Source: Pseudomonadota bacterium (lineage in GTDB: Bacteria > Pseudomonadota > Gammaproteobacteria > Steroidobacterales > JBCBZW01). From it: a stretch of DNA of 64,000 bases. The stretch lies in the NCBI GenBank assembly GCA_039193195.1, contig JBCCWS010000022.1, positions 1 through 64,000 of the forward strand. Direction: 5' to 3'. Below the pieces are notes generated by a model that saw nothing but the letters and a program-made list of their open reading frames with translations, searched no databases and was not told the DNA's origin. Numbering within the stretch: the stretch's first letter is position 1; each line of letters starts with the position of its first letter. Positions 42,269 through 50,578 of this stretch are shown in pieces. The position numbers and the translations under genes were made by a program.

Positions 42269-43417
42269 TCACTTAGCGTCGAGCTCAGCGAAGCGCTCGC
42301 TGACCTCGGTGATGAAGGTGTGTTGTGCTGCTGTGGGATCGCGGCTAACGAACAACGCGGCTAGGCCCCAGCGTTCGGCCACCGGCATGCCGCGCTCCAG
42401 CCCCAGGGCGAGCAGTGCCGTCGCCCAGGCATCCGCCAGGGTAGCCGACTCGGCGACCACGGTGACCGAAGCCGTCGTGTGCGTGACCGGCCGGCCGGTG
42501 GTGGCATCGATAATGTGCGAGTAACGCACGCCGTCCTCTTGGAAGTAATTGCGGTAGTCGCCCGAGGTGGCGAGGCCGACGTCGGTGGCATCGACGACCT
42601 GGTGCACCGATCGCCGGCCCGCCTCCGGGCGCTCCACGCCGATCCGCCAAGCAGCACCCCGGACGTTCGTGCCCGAGGCGTAGATATCGCCACCGATCTC
42701 CACCATGAAGTCACGCCACCCCTGCTCGCGAAGGGCGCGCGCCACCGTGTCGATACCGTAGCCCTTGGCCAGGGCGGCCAGGTAGACGGAGGTCTCAGGT
42801 CGACGCTTTCTGAGCGTTGCCGGCGCCTCGGCACGCAGCTCCAGCCAATGCGCCTGCCCCACCGCTTGCAGGGCGCGATCGATGGCTTCGCTCGTCGGCA
42901 CCGCGCGGGCGAGCGGCGCGCTGGCGCCAAAGCCCCATAGCTCGATCAGCGGCGCGACGGTGACATCGAACGACCCCAGGCTGCGCTCGTGCACCTCGCG
43001 AGCCACCTGCATCACCTCGCTGAGCGCCTTGGAGATCGCGACTGGCTCGGTGCTCGACAGCGCATTGAAGCGGGAAATCTCCGAGGTATCGGACCAATTC
43101 GACAGCTGGGTGGTCACCGGCATGAGCGATTGCTCGACGAGCTCGCCCAAGGCGCTTGGGCTCGGTGCGTCATGGCGCTCGGCGACCAGCGCAATACTGT
43201 AGTAGGTGCCCATGGTCTCGCCGGAGACTTCGACCAAGGTCCGGTCTCTAGCACCGCCCAGAATGGGCCCCTCGCAGGCGGCTATCAGGGCGAGGGACGC
43301 GACCGCGGCGAGCGCCCGGACTGGATACGCGCGCCGTACGATTCGACCGGTGTCGCGACGTCTCGAGTCAAGCGCTGCAGGCCATCTTGACGAGGTCCGC
43401 TGAGTCTCTTTTGGCAA
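42269..43417 (-). CDS. apbE: FAD:protein FMN transferase ApbE
   Basis: A 382-residue lipoprotein (leader ending L-I-A-A-C). Family motifs are G-E-T-M-G-T-Y-Y-S-I, F-D-V-T-V-A-P-L-I-E-L-W-G-F-G, A-K-G-Y-G-I-D, E-I-G-G-D-I-Y-A-S-G and H-I-I-D-A-T-T-G-R-P. ApbE transfers FMN from FAD to Thr residues of NqrB and NqrC, whose target motifs are present nearby. No ATG or GTG lies in a suitable place; a TTG at 43417 is the likely start. The position beside the nqr operon and nqrM fits this role. Confidence 0.9.
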   Translation of the reverse strand: MPKETQRTSSRWPAALDSRRRDTGRIVRRAYPVRALAAVASLALIAACEGPILGGARDRTLVEVSGETMGTYYSIALVAERHDAPSPSALGELVEQSLMPVTTQLSNWSDTSEISRFNALSSTEPVAISKALSEVMQVAREVHERSLGSFDVTVAPLIELWGFGASAPLARAVPTSEAIDRALQAVGQAHWLELRAEAPATLRKRRPETSVYLAALAKGYGIDTVARALREQGWRDFMVEIGGDIYASGTNVRGAAWRIGVERPEAGRRSVHQVVDATDVGLATSGDYRNYFQEDGVRYSHIIDATTGRPVTHTTASVTVVAESATLADAWATALLALGLERGMPVAERWGLAALFVSRDPTAAQHTFITEVSERFAELDAK

Positions 43418-43559
43418 TGTGGGTATTCAATGCAAACGTTTCGGCGGGCCGGCCGCCCGAGAGCGGCCGCGTCGGGCCGCACGGTGGAGCAAACTCATGT
43501 GCACCAAGTGCTTCCAGTTTAGCAGCGAGTTCGAAATAATTGTCGCCGCGCAATATCAC
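43368..43559 (-). CDS. Possible small protein upstream of apbE
   Basis: A 63-residue frame beginning with GTG 43559, preceded by GAGGAG at 5-6 bases, the best ribosome site in this gap. The product (D-N-Y-F-E-L-A-A-K-L-E-A-L-G-A-H-E-F) has a plausible amphipathic helix and no known family. It overlaps the apbE start by 50 bases. It may be a leader or small gene co-transcribed with apbE; expression is unproven. Confidence 0.35.
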   Translation of the reverse strand: MILRGDNYFELAAKLEALGAHEFAPPCGPTRPLSGGRPAETFALNTHIAKRDSADLVKMACSA

Positions 43560-43600
43560 CCCACTCCTCTTCCGTCGGTCAGGTTGGCTTGAAGCAGTTC

Positions 43601-44941
43601 ATGTTAAGAAAGGGTCTGGACCTCCCGATCCTCGGCGCCCCCAGGGTCGACGCCATCGGCGAGGCGCCCCCCGTGCGGACCGTCGCCGTGCTCGGTGACG
43701 ACTACCTCGGACTCAAACCCCGCGTCAGCGTGCAGGAGGGCGATCCGGTCGGTGCCGGCAGCGCGCTCTTTGCGCACAAAGACAACCCTGGCGCGATGAT
43801 CACCTCGCCAGCGGCCGGTCACGTGCGCGCCATCAATCGCGGCGAGCGCCGTCGTTTGATCAGTATCGAGGTCGATCTGGACCCGAGCGCCGCCCCACCG
43901 GTCGACTTCAGCGATGTGGGCGACATCGATACGCGCCAGGGCCTCGCCGCACGCCTCGGGGCCGCCGGCCTCTGGACGTCCTTCCGCACGCGCCCCTACT
44001 CCAAGGTGCCCGCGCTCGATGCGGTGCCGGCTGCCATCTTCGTCAACGCCATGGACAGCGAGCCCCTCGCGCCCGACCCAGCGCACACCCTGGCGCACGC
44101 CTCCGAGGCGTTTCGCACCGGGCTCACCGCAGTGAGCCGCCTTTGCGACGAAGACGGCAAGACCTACCTTTGCCAACCCCAGGGCGCGGACATCGCCGAC
44201 GATCTGGGCCCGGGCGTGGAAGCGGTGACCTTCAGCGGCCCGCATCCGGCGGGCTTGCCAGGCACGCATATCCACTTCTTGCACCCGCCCACGGCGGAGC
44301 GCCCCGTCTGGACCATCGGGTATCAGGACGTGATCGCCATCGGTCGGCTCCTGCAGTCAGGCCACCTCGACGGCGAGCGAGTAATCGCCCTCGCTGGCCC
44401 CCTATGCCGAGCGCCGCGGTTGCTACGTACCGTGATGGGCGCTTCCCTCATGGACCTCACCACGGGCGAGCTTCACGATGGCTCCGACGCACGCCTGATT
44501 TCAGGCTCCGTGCTGAGCGGCCGCGCAGGCGAGGGCCCCACGGCCTACCTCGGCCGCTACGCGCGCCAGGTCACGGTGATCGAGGAGGACCGCGAGCAGA
44601 TCCCCTTCGGCTGGATCCGCCCCATGGCCGACAAATTTGCGTTTCAACCGGTGTTGGGCTCGGCGCTCGCCAAGCGCGTCTTCGCCCTCACCAGCAACTT
44701 GAATGGCGGGCGCCGCGCGATGGTGCCCACCGGCACCTTCGAGCAATTGATGCCCCAGGATTACCTCCCCACCCAACTGCTGCGTGCCCTGCTGGTAATG
44801 GACACAGATACGGCTCAGGCCCTAGGCGCCCTGGAACTCGACGAGGAAGATCTCGGCCTGGTCGGCTTCGCCTGCCCGGCCAAGTACGAGTACGGCCAGG
44901 CCCTGCGCGACTGCCTCAGCAAGATCGAGCGTGAGGGCTGA
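43601..44941 (+). CDS. nqrA: Na+-translocating NADH:quinone reductase subunit A
   Basis: A 446-residue peripheral subunit of Na+-NQR, binding quinone on the cytoplasmic side. It opens with the diagnostic [11 protein letters not shown] and continues with [14 protein letters not shown]-x-E-G-D-x-V, [14 protein letters not shown] and G-R-Y-A-R-Q-V-T-V. The ATG at 43601 matches the usual N-terminus and follows GAAG; a TTG at 43589 would add four residues. First gene of nqrABCDEF; the nqrB ATG comes directly at its stop (TGATGG). Confidence 0.93.
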   Translation: MLRKGLDLPILGAPRVDAIGEAPPVRTVAVLGDDYLGLKPRVSVQEGDPVGAGSALFAHKDNPGAMITSPAAGHVRAINRGERRRLISIEVDLDPSAAPPVDFSDVGDIDTRQGLAARLGAAGLWTSFRTRPYSKVPALDAVPAAIFVNAMDSEPLAPDPAHTLAHASEAFRTGLTAVSRLCDEDGKTYLCQPQGADIADDLGPGVEAVTFSGPHPAGLPGTHIHFLHPPTAERPVWTIGYQDVIAIGRLLQSGHLDGERVIALAGPLCRAPRLLRTVMGASLMDLTTGELHDGSDARLISGSVLSGRAGEGPTAYLGRYARQVTVIEEDREQIPFGWIRPMADKFAFQPVLGSALAKRVFALTSNLNGGRRAMVPTGTFEQLMPQDYLPTQLLRALLVMDTDTAQALGALELDEEDLGLVGFACPAKYEYGQALRDCLSKIEREG

Positions 44942-46146
44942 TGGCCATGAAGCTCCGTGCCTTCTTCGATCGCATCGAGCCGCACTTCGAGCAGGGCGGC
45001 AAGTGGGAACGCTACTTCCCCCTGTACGAGATGATCGAGAGCATCCTGTACACGCCAAAGACAGTCACCACGGCCGCACCCCACGCGCGCTCCTACGTGG
45101 ACATGAAGCGCATCATGACCTACGTAGTGCTGGCCACCTTACCCGCGCTGTTCGTGGGGCTGTACAACGTGGGCCTGCAGGCAAACGGCGCCATCGCCGA
45201 CTACGGTGCCAGCGGTTGGCGCGCAGGGCTACTCGAGTGGCTCGGCATCGGCTTCGATCCGCGCAACCCGCTCGTCAACGTGCTGCACGGTCTGCTGTAC
45301 TTCATTCCCATCTACCTCACGACGCTGATCGCCGGCGGCCTGTGGGAAGTGCTGTTTGCCACCGTGCGCAAGCACGAAGTGAACGAAGGCTTCATGGTCT
45401 CCTCTATGCTCTTTGCCCTTACGATGCCGGCGACCGTGCCCCTGTGGCAGGTGGCCCTCGGCATCTCCTTCGGGGTGGTGATCGGCAAGGAGGTGTTCGG
45501 CGGCACGGGCAAGAACTTCTTGAACCCCGCCCTCACCGGTCGCGCGTTTCTGTACTTCGCCTATCCCGCCCAGCTCTCGGGCGATTCGATCTGGACCCCC
45601 GTCGACGGCTTCTCCGGCGCCACCGCCCTGGCCGTGTCCGCCTCGGACGGCGTCGACGCCCTCGCCGACCAGGGCATCACCTGGCTGGACGCGTTCTTCG
45701 GCACGATCCAAGGCTGCATCGGCGAGACCTCGGCCCTCGCCTGCTTCATCGGCCTGGCATTCCTGCTGTTCACCAAGATCGCCAACTGGCGCCTGATCGT
45801 CGGCTGCCTGGCCGGCATGATCGGCTTCTCGACCCTGCTCAACCTGATCGGCTCGGACACCAACCCCATGTTCGCCATGCCCTGGCACTGGCACCTGGTG
45901 GTGGGTGGCTACGCCTTCGGCCTCGCCTTCATGGTGACCGAGCCCGTGTCTGCATCGCACACCAACCTCGGGCGCTATGTCTACGGCGCCCTGATCGGCT
46001 TCATGGTGGTGATGATCCGCGTCATCAATCCGGCCTTCCCGGAAGGCATGATGCTAGCGATATTGTTCGGTAACGTCTTCGCACCACTGATCGATCACTT
46101 TGTGGTGCAGGCGAACATCGCCCGAAGGGCCAAACGACATGCCTGA
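44941..46146 (+). CDS. nqrB: Na+-translocating NADH:quinone reductase subunit B
   Basis: A 401-residue membrane subunit with about 10 helices. FMN attaches covalently to Thr228 in D-G-F-S-G-A-T, the ApbE recognition motif. Other family landmarks are [21 protein letters not shown] and [16 protein letters not shown]. It binds riboflavin/FMN and forms part of the Na+ pathway. The start overlaps the nqrA stop by one base; the nqrC start overlaps its end by eight. Confidence 0.94.
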   Translation: MAMKLRAFFDRIEPHFEQGGKWERYFPLYEMIESILYTPKTVTTAAPHARSYVDMKRIMTYVVLATLPALFVGLYNVGLQANGAIADYGASGWRAGLLEWLGIGFDPRNPLVNVLHGLLYFIPIYLTTLIAGGLWEVLFATVRKHEVNEGFMVSSMLFALTMPATVPLWQVALGISFGVVIGKEVFGGTGKNFLNPALTGRAFLYFAYPAQLSGDSIWTPVDGFSGATALAVSASDGVDALADQGITWLDAFFGTIQGCIGETSALACFIGLAFLLFTKIANWRLIVGCLAGMIGFSTLLNLIGSDTNPMFAMPWHWHLVVGGYAFGLAFMVTEPVSASHTNLGRYVYGALIGFMVVMIRVINPAFPEGMMLAILFGNVFAPLIDHFVVQANIARRAKRHA

Positions 46147-46960
46147 CGATCCTACGCCGCCACAGCGGCAGCCCGGGCCGCTTCGCCGGTTTCTGAACCT
46201 GCCCGCCGACTCCATCCCGAAGACGATCTTCGTGGCCGTCTCCCTGTGTCTGGCCGCCTCGATGGTCGTATCCGCCGTGGCGGTCTCCCTGCGGCCGATG
46301 CAGGAGCAGAACCGCCTGCGCGACAAGCACGTGAACATCCTGCAGGTGGCCGGGCGCTACCAGCCGGGCATCGACATCGGCGAAGCCTTCTCGGCCTTCG
46401 AACCACAGGTGCTGGAATTAGAGACAGGCCGCTTCACCGACGTCTTCGACCCGGCCACCTTCGATGATCGCGCCGCCGCCGACGATCCCGCCACCTCCAT
46501 CGCCCTCGACGGCGAGGACCCGGCGTCCATCGGTCGCCAAGGTCGCTACGTCACGGTCTACCTCTTGCGCGACGATGAGGGCAGGCTCGACAAGGTGATC
46601 CTGCCCATCCACGGCTATGGCCTGTGGTCCACCCTGTATGGCTTCATCGCCCTCGAAGAGAACGGCAACGACGTGTACGGCTTACAGTTCTATGAACACG
46701 GTGAAACCCCAGGCCTCGGTGCCGAGGTGGACAACCCGCGCTGGAAGTCGCTCTGGCGGGGCAAGCGCCTGCGCGACGACGGCGGCGAGCTGCGAATCAC
46801 CGTGGCCAAGAACCAACCGGCCGCGGGCGCGGACTACCACATCGACGCCCTGTCCGGCGCCACGCTCACCTCGCGCGGCGTCGACAACCTAGTGCGCTTC
46901 TGGATGGGCGACCAGGGCTACGCGCCCTTCCTCGCCCAGCTGCAGACGGAGGACATCTGA
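46139..46960 (+). CDS. nqrC: Na+-translocating NADH:quinone reductase subunit C
   Basis: A 273-residue subunit with one N-terminal TM helix ([15 protein letters not shown]) and a periplasmic FMN-binding domain. FMN is bound to Thr242 in D-A-L-S-G-A-T. The conserved [13 protein letters not shown] and [10 protein letters not shown] are present. The start overlaps the end of nqrB by eight bases; the stop overlaps nqrD (TGATG). Confidence 0.93.
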   Translation: MPDDPTPPQRQPGPLRRFLNLPADSIPKTIFVAVSLCLAASMVVSAVAVSLRPMQEQNRLRDKHVNILQVAGRYQPGIDIGEAFSAFEPQVLELETGRFTDVFDPATFDDRAAADDPATSIALDGEDPASIGRQGRYVTVYLLRDDEGRLDKVILPIHGYGLWSTLYGFIALEENGNDVYGLQFYEHGETPGLGAEVDNPRWKSLWRGKRLRDDGGELRITVAKNQPAAGADYHIDALSGATLTSRGVDNLVRFWMGDQGYAPFLAQLQTEDI

Positions 46961-47613
46961 TGGCGCAGACCCAACGCGAACTGCTGGTCGACCCGATGGT
47001 CGACAACAACCCCATCACCCTGCAGGTGCTCGGCATATGCTCGGCCCTCGCCGTCACCTCGTCATTGAAGGTGGCGCTGGTGATGTCGATCGCCGTGACC
47101 CTGGTGACCGCTTTCTCCTCCATGTTCATCTCGATGCTGCGCAATCACATCCCCAGTTCGATCCGCATCATCGTGCAGATGGTGATCATCGCCTCGCTAG
47201 TGATCCTGGTCGATCAGATCCTGAAGGCCTACGCCTTCGAGGTGTCGAAGACCCTGTCCGTGTTCGTTGGGCTCATCATCACCAACTGCATCGTCATGGG
47301 GCGGGCCGAAGCCTTCGCCATGAAGAACCCGCCGATCGCCTCCTTCCTCGACGGCATCGGCAACGGCCTCGGCTACGGCCTGATCCTAATGCTGGTCGGC
47401 TTTATCCGCGAGCTGTTCGGCTCCGGCACCCTGTTCGGCACCACCGTGTTCGAGACGGTGCACAACGGCGGTTGGTACGTGCCGAACGGGCTGCTGCTCC
47501 TGCCGCCCTCGGCTTTCTTCGTGATTGGCCTGCTGATCTGGGCCGTGCGCGCGTGGAAGCCGGCGCAGGTGGAAGAGCGCGAGTACGAGATCCAGTCCGT
47601 CGAGGCCCACTGA
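46960..47613 (+). CDS. nqrD: Na+-translocating NADH:quinone reductase subunit D
   Basis: A 217-residue membrane subunit with six helices. It shows [43 protein letters not shown], and E-L-F-G-S-G-T-L-F. With NqrE it holds the Cys-ligated iron centre (here the Cys in helix 1 and in T-N-C) across the membrane. Start and stop overlap both neighbours by one base. Confidence 0.94.
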   Translation: MAQTQRELLVDPMVDNNPITLQVLGICSALAVTSSLKVALVMSIAVTLVTAFSSMFISMLRNHIPSSIRIIVQMVIIASLVILVDQILKAYAFEVSKTLSVFVGLIITNCIVMGRAEAFAMKNPPIASFLDGIGNGLGYGLILMLVGFIRELFGSGTLFGTTVFETVHNGGWYVPNGLLLLPPSAFFVIGLLIWAVRAWKPAQVEEREYEIQSVEAH

Positions 47614-48221
47614 TGGAAGCGCTCCTCTCCCTGGCGGTGAAGGCCATCTTCGTCGAGAACATGGCCCTCTCCTTCTTCCTCGGCATGTGCACCTTTATCG
47701 CCGTCTCAAAGAAGATCTCCACCGCCATCGGCCTTGGCATCTCGGTGATGATCGTGCAGGCGATCACCGTGCCCGCCAACAACCTGATCCTGAACCACCT
47801 GCTCGCCCCGGGCGCCCTGGCGTGGGCAGGCTTCTCCGAGGTCGACCTCACATTCCTGGGACTTATCTCCTACATCGGCGTCATCGCAGCACTGGTGCAG
47901 ATCCTGGAGATGGTGCTAGATAAGTACTTCCCACCGCTCTACAACGCCCTCGGCGTGTTCCTGCCGCTGATCACCGTCAACTGCGCAATCCTCGGCGGCT
48001 CCCTGTTCATGGTGGAGCGCGACTACAACTTCGCCGAATCGCTGACCTACGGCCTCGCATCCGGTTTCGGCTGGGCCTTGGCGATCACCGCGATGGCGGG
48101 CGTACGCGAGAAGCTAAAATACTCGGATGTGCCCGACGGCCTGCAGGGCCTCGGCATCACCTTTATCAGCGCGGGCCTCATGGCCCTCGCCTTCATGTCC
48201 TTCAGCGGCGTGAAACTCTAA
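47613..48221 (+). CDS. nqrE: Na+-translocating NADH:quinone reductase subunit E
   Basis: A 202-residue membrane subunit with six helices, inverted relative to NqrD. Features are [22 protein letters not shown] and [14 protein letters not shown], whose Cys residues pair with those of NqrD at the iron centre matured by NqrM. The frame extends upstream into nqrD, but the ATG at 47613 overlapping the nqrD stop is the true start. Confidence 0.94.
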   Translation: MEALLSLAVKAIFVENMALSFFLGMCTFIAVSKKISTAIGLGISVMIVQAITVPANNLILNHLLAPGALAWAGFSEVDLTFLGLISYIGVIAALVQILEMVLDKYFPPLYNALGVFLPLITVNCAILGGSLFMVERDYNFAESLTYGLASGFGWALAITAMAGVREKLKYSDVPDGLQGLGITFISAGLMALAFMSFSGVKL

Positions 48222-48234
48222 GGCCTCTCAACCT

Positions 48235-49455
48235 ATGGAAACCTTTACCCTCGGCATGGTGCTGTTCACGGTGATCGTGAGCGCCCTGGTCGCGATGATC
48301 CTCCTCGCCCGCTCGCGCCTGGTCTCCACCGGCGATGTCAACATCACCATCAACGGCGAGAAGACCATCTCCGTTCCCGCCGGCGGCAAGCTGCTGCAGA
48401 CCCTCGCCGGCGCCAAGCTGTTCGTGCCCTCGGCCTGCGGCGGCGGCGGCACCTGCGCCCAGTGCCGGGTGAAGATCCACAGCGGCGGCGGCTCCATCCT
48501 CCCCACGGAAGAGAGCCACATCACCAAGCGCGAAGCCTCGTGCGGCGATCGCCTCTCCTGCCAGGTGGCGGTGAAGCAGGACATGCAGATCGAGGTGCCC
48601 GAAGAGGTCTTCGGGGTGCAGAAGTGGGAGTGCGAGGTGGTGTCGAACGAGAACGTCGCCACCTTCATCAAGGCCCTCGTCCTCAAGCTGCCCGAAGGTG
48701 AGGACGTGAACTTCCGCGCCGGCGGCTACATCCAGATCGCCGCCCCGCCCCACCACGTGCGCTACGAGGACTTCGCCGTGGGCGAGGAGTATCGCGAGGA
48801 CTGGGACCGCTTCAGCCTCTGGCAGTACGAGTCCGTGGTGAACGAGCCCATCGAGCGCGCCTACTCCATGGCCAACTACCCCGAAGAGCGGGGCATGATC
48901 ATGCTCAACGTGCGCATCGCGACACCGCCGCCCGGCAGCGAGGGGATTGCGCCGGGGAAGATGTCGTCGTTCATCTTCAACCTGAAGCCCGGCGACAAGG
49001 TGACGATCTCTGGGCCGTTCGGCGAGTTCTTCGCGCGCGATACGGACAAGGAGATGGTATTCGTCGGCGGCGGCGCGGGGATGGCGCCGATGCGCAGTCA
49101 TATCTTCGATCAGCTCAAGCGCTTGCACAGCGATCGCAAGATCAGCTTTTGGTACGGCGCGCGCTCCAAGCGTGAGATGTTCTTCGTCGAAGACTTCGAT
49201 GGGTTGGCGGAAGGCAACTCGAACTTCGACTGGCACGTCGCCCTGTCAGATGCGCTGCCCGAGGATGAGTGGGAGGGCTACACGGGGTTCATCCACAACG
49301 TGCTGTTCGAGGAGTACCTGAAGGACCACCCGGCGCCTGAGGATTGCGAGTTCTACATGTGTGGGCCGCCGATCATGAATAAGTCGGTGATCAACATGCT
49401 GCTCGATCTGGGAGTGGATCGGGAGGACATCATGCTAGATGACTTCGGTGGGTGA
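48235..49455 (+). CDS. nqrF: Na+-translocating NADH:quinone reductase subunit F
   Basis: A 406-residue NADH-oxidising subunit: an N-terminal TM helix, a 2Fe-2S ferredoxin domain with Cys 68, 74, 77 and 109 (C-x5-C-x2-C-x31-C), then an FAD/NADH domain with [20 protein letters not shown] and F-Y-M-C-G-P-P. Electrons enter Na+-NQR here from NADH. It is the last nqr gene, 13 bases after nqrE. A weak hairpin (GTAAGG/CCTTAC, 49567-49586) lies ~110 bases after the stop. Confidence 0.95.
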   Translation: METFTLGMVLFTVIVSALVAMILLARSRLVSTGDVNITINGEKTISVPAGGKLLQTLAGAKLFVPSACGGGGTCAQCRVKIHSGGGSILPTEESHITKREASCGDRLSCQVAVKQDMQIEVPEEVFGVQKWECEVVSNENVATFIKALVLKLPEGEDVNFRAGGYIQIAAPPHHVRYEDFAVGEEYREDWDRFSLWQYESVVNEPIERAYSMANYPEERGMIMLNVRIATPPPGSEGIAPGKMSSFIFNLKPGDKVTISGPFGEFFARDTDKEMVFVGGGAGMAPMRSHIFDQLKRLHSDRKISFWYGARSKREMFFVEDFDGLAEGNSNFDWHVALSDALPEDEWEGYTGFIHNVLFEEYLKDHPAPEDCEFYMCGPPIMNKSVINMLLDLGVDREDIMLDDFGG

Positions 49456-49792
49456 ATGTCGGTAGCGGTACGCGTCCTGCCCGCAAGCTCCTTCGAAATC
49501 CAGGTACAGCATCCGCACGATCGATGGCGATTGCGTAGAGCACTGCGGGCACCGGTGCTGTGTTCGGTAAGGTAGGGCCTCCTTACGCTATTCGTCACCC
49601 TCACCGAGCCGAGCGCAACGAGGGCTCCCTAGGCCGCTTCCCTGGCGACGCCCCGACCCGCGGACCGATCGTCACCTGACATGGCAGCACTCCGCGGCCA
49701 GTCACTTCCCAAAGCAAGACGCACGGACGCAACCGGCACGCAGCCCAGGGCGAACCCTCCCGTGCCACCGTAAAGCTCAAAGGGCCAGGCTG
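49456..49792. other. 337-bp gap after nqrF
   Basis: Contains a short hairpin (GTAAGG...CCTTAC around 49567-49586) that may end the nqr transcript, and presumably the promoter of the SOUL gene. No gene, RNA or repeat is recognised. Confidence 0.35.
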
Positions 49793-50479
49793 ATGCGCTC
49801 CCAGTCTCTCCGTTCGCGCTTACCTGCGCTCTTCCTCCTCGCCCAAACCCCGCTGGTTGGAGGCCTCGCCTTGGCTACGGAAGAACCCGCCTACGAGGTG
49901 ATCGACACTCTTGGCACTATCGAGATTCGCCGCTACGACGCCTACGTCGTGGCCGAAACCACCGTCGAAGGCAACTTCAACGCCGCTCGCCGTCAAGCCT
50001 TCGGTCGCTTGTTCCGCTTTATCTCCGGCAACAATACGCGGCGCCAAGAGATCGCCATGACCACGCCGGTGAGCCAGAGCGCGGGCGACCGAAGTGAGGG
50101 CGAGAAGATTGCGATGACCGTCCCGGTCTTCTCCGACCCCAAGCGCGCCGAGCGCGCAAACGCGTGGACCATGGAGTTCGTGATGCCGCCGGGGGCGACG
50201 CTCGAGCAGCTGCCCGTGCCGCGCCATCCGCTGGTGAGTCTGCACACGGTCCCGTCGCGCACGGTGGCCGCCTATCGCTACTCCGGCAGTACCGGCGAGA
50301 AGCGCTTCCTCGAACACGCGCAGCGCCTCGAGGCTGCGCTCGCCCACGAGCGTATCGCCACGGTGGGAGCGCCAGTGCAGGCGGTGTACAACGGCCCGTT
50401 TACGATTGGGCCCCTACGCCGCAATGAAGCCGTTGTCGAGGTCGACCTCGACGCACCAGGGCGCACTGCGGGTCCGTAG
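49793..50479 (+). CDS. SOUL/HBP family haem-binding protein, exported
   Basis: A 228-residue protein with a Sec signal peptide (A-L-A-T-E) and a SOUL domain: Y-E-V-I-D-T-L-G-T-I-E-I-R-R-Y-D-A-Y-V-V-A-E-T, F-R-F-I-S-G-N-N, I-A-M-T-T-P-V, I-A-M-T-V-P-V-F and E-F-V-M-P. The two I-A-M-T-x-P-V repeats are diagnostic. Members bind tetrapyrroles; the bacterial role is unclear, perhaps periplasmic haem handling. It stands alone, convergent with the metalloprotease gene. Confidence 0.88.
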   Translation: MRSQSLRSRLPALFLLAQTPLVGGLALATEEPAYEVIDTLGTIEIRRYDAYVVAETTVEGNFNAARRQAFGRLFRFISGNNTRRQEIAMTTPVSQSAGDRSEGEKIAMTVPVFSDPKRAERANAWTMEFVMPPGATLEQLPVPRHPLVSLHTVPSRTVAAYRYSGSTGEKRFLEHAQRLEAALAHERIATVGAPVQAVYNGPFTIGPLRRNEAVVEVDLDAPGRTAGP

Positions 50480-50578
50480 CGAACCTCCCCTCGCGTGTCG
50501 GCGGGGCCACGAATACCGCCCGATCGCGTGAATTTCTCCGCTCGTCTGCTGGAAACGCCGCTAGCTGCTTCAAGAACC

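Noticed and set aside
44931-46073. 380-codon frame overlapping nqrB on the same strand
   Set aside because: Frame-shifted reading of nqrB with Arg-rich product.
48202-49236. 344-codon frame antisense to nqrF
   Set aside because: Mirror frame of a certain gene; product rich in His, Leu, Ala and Glu without motifs.
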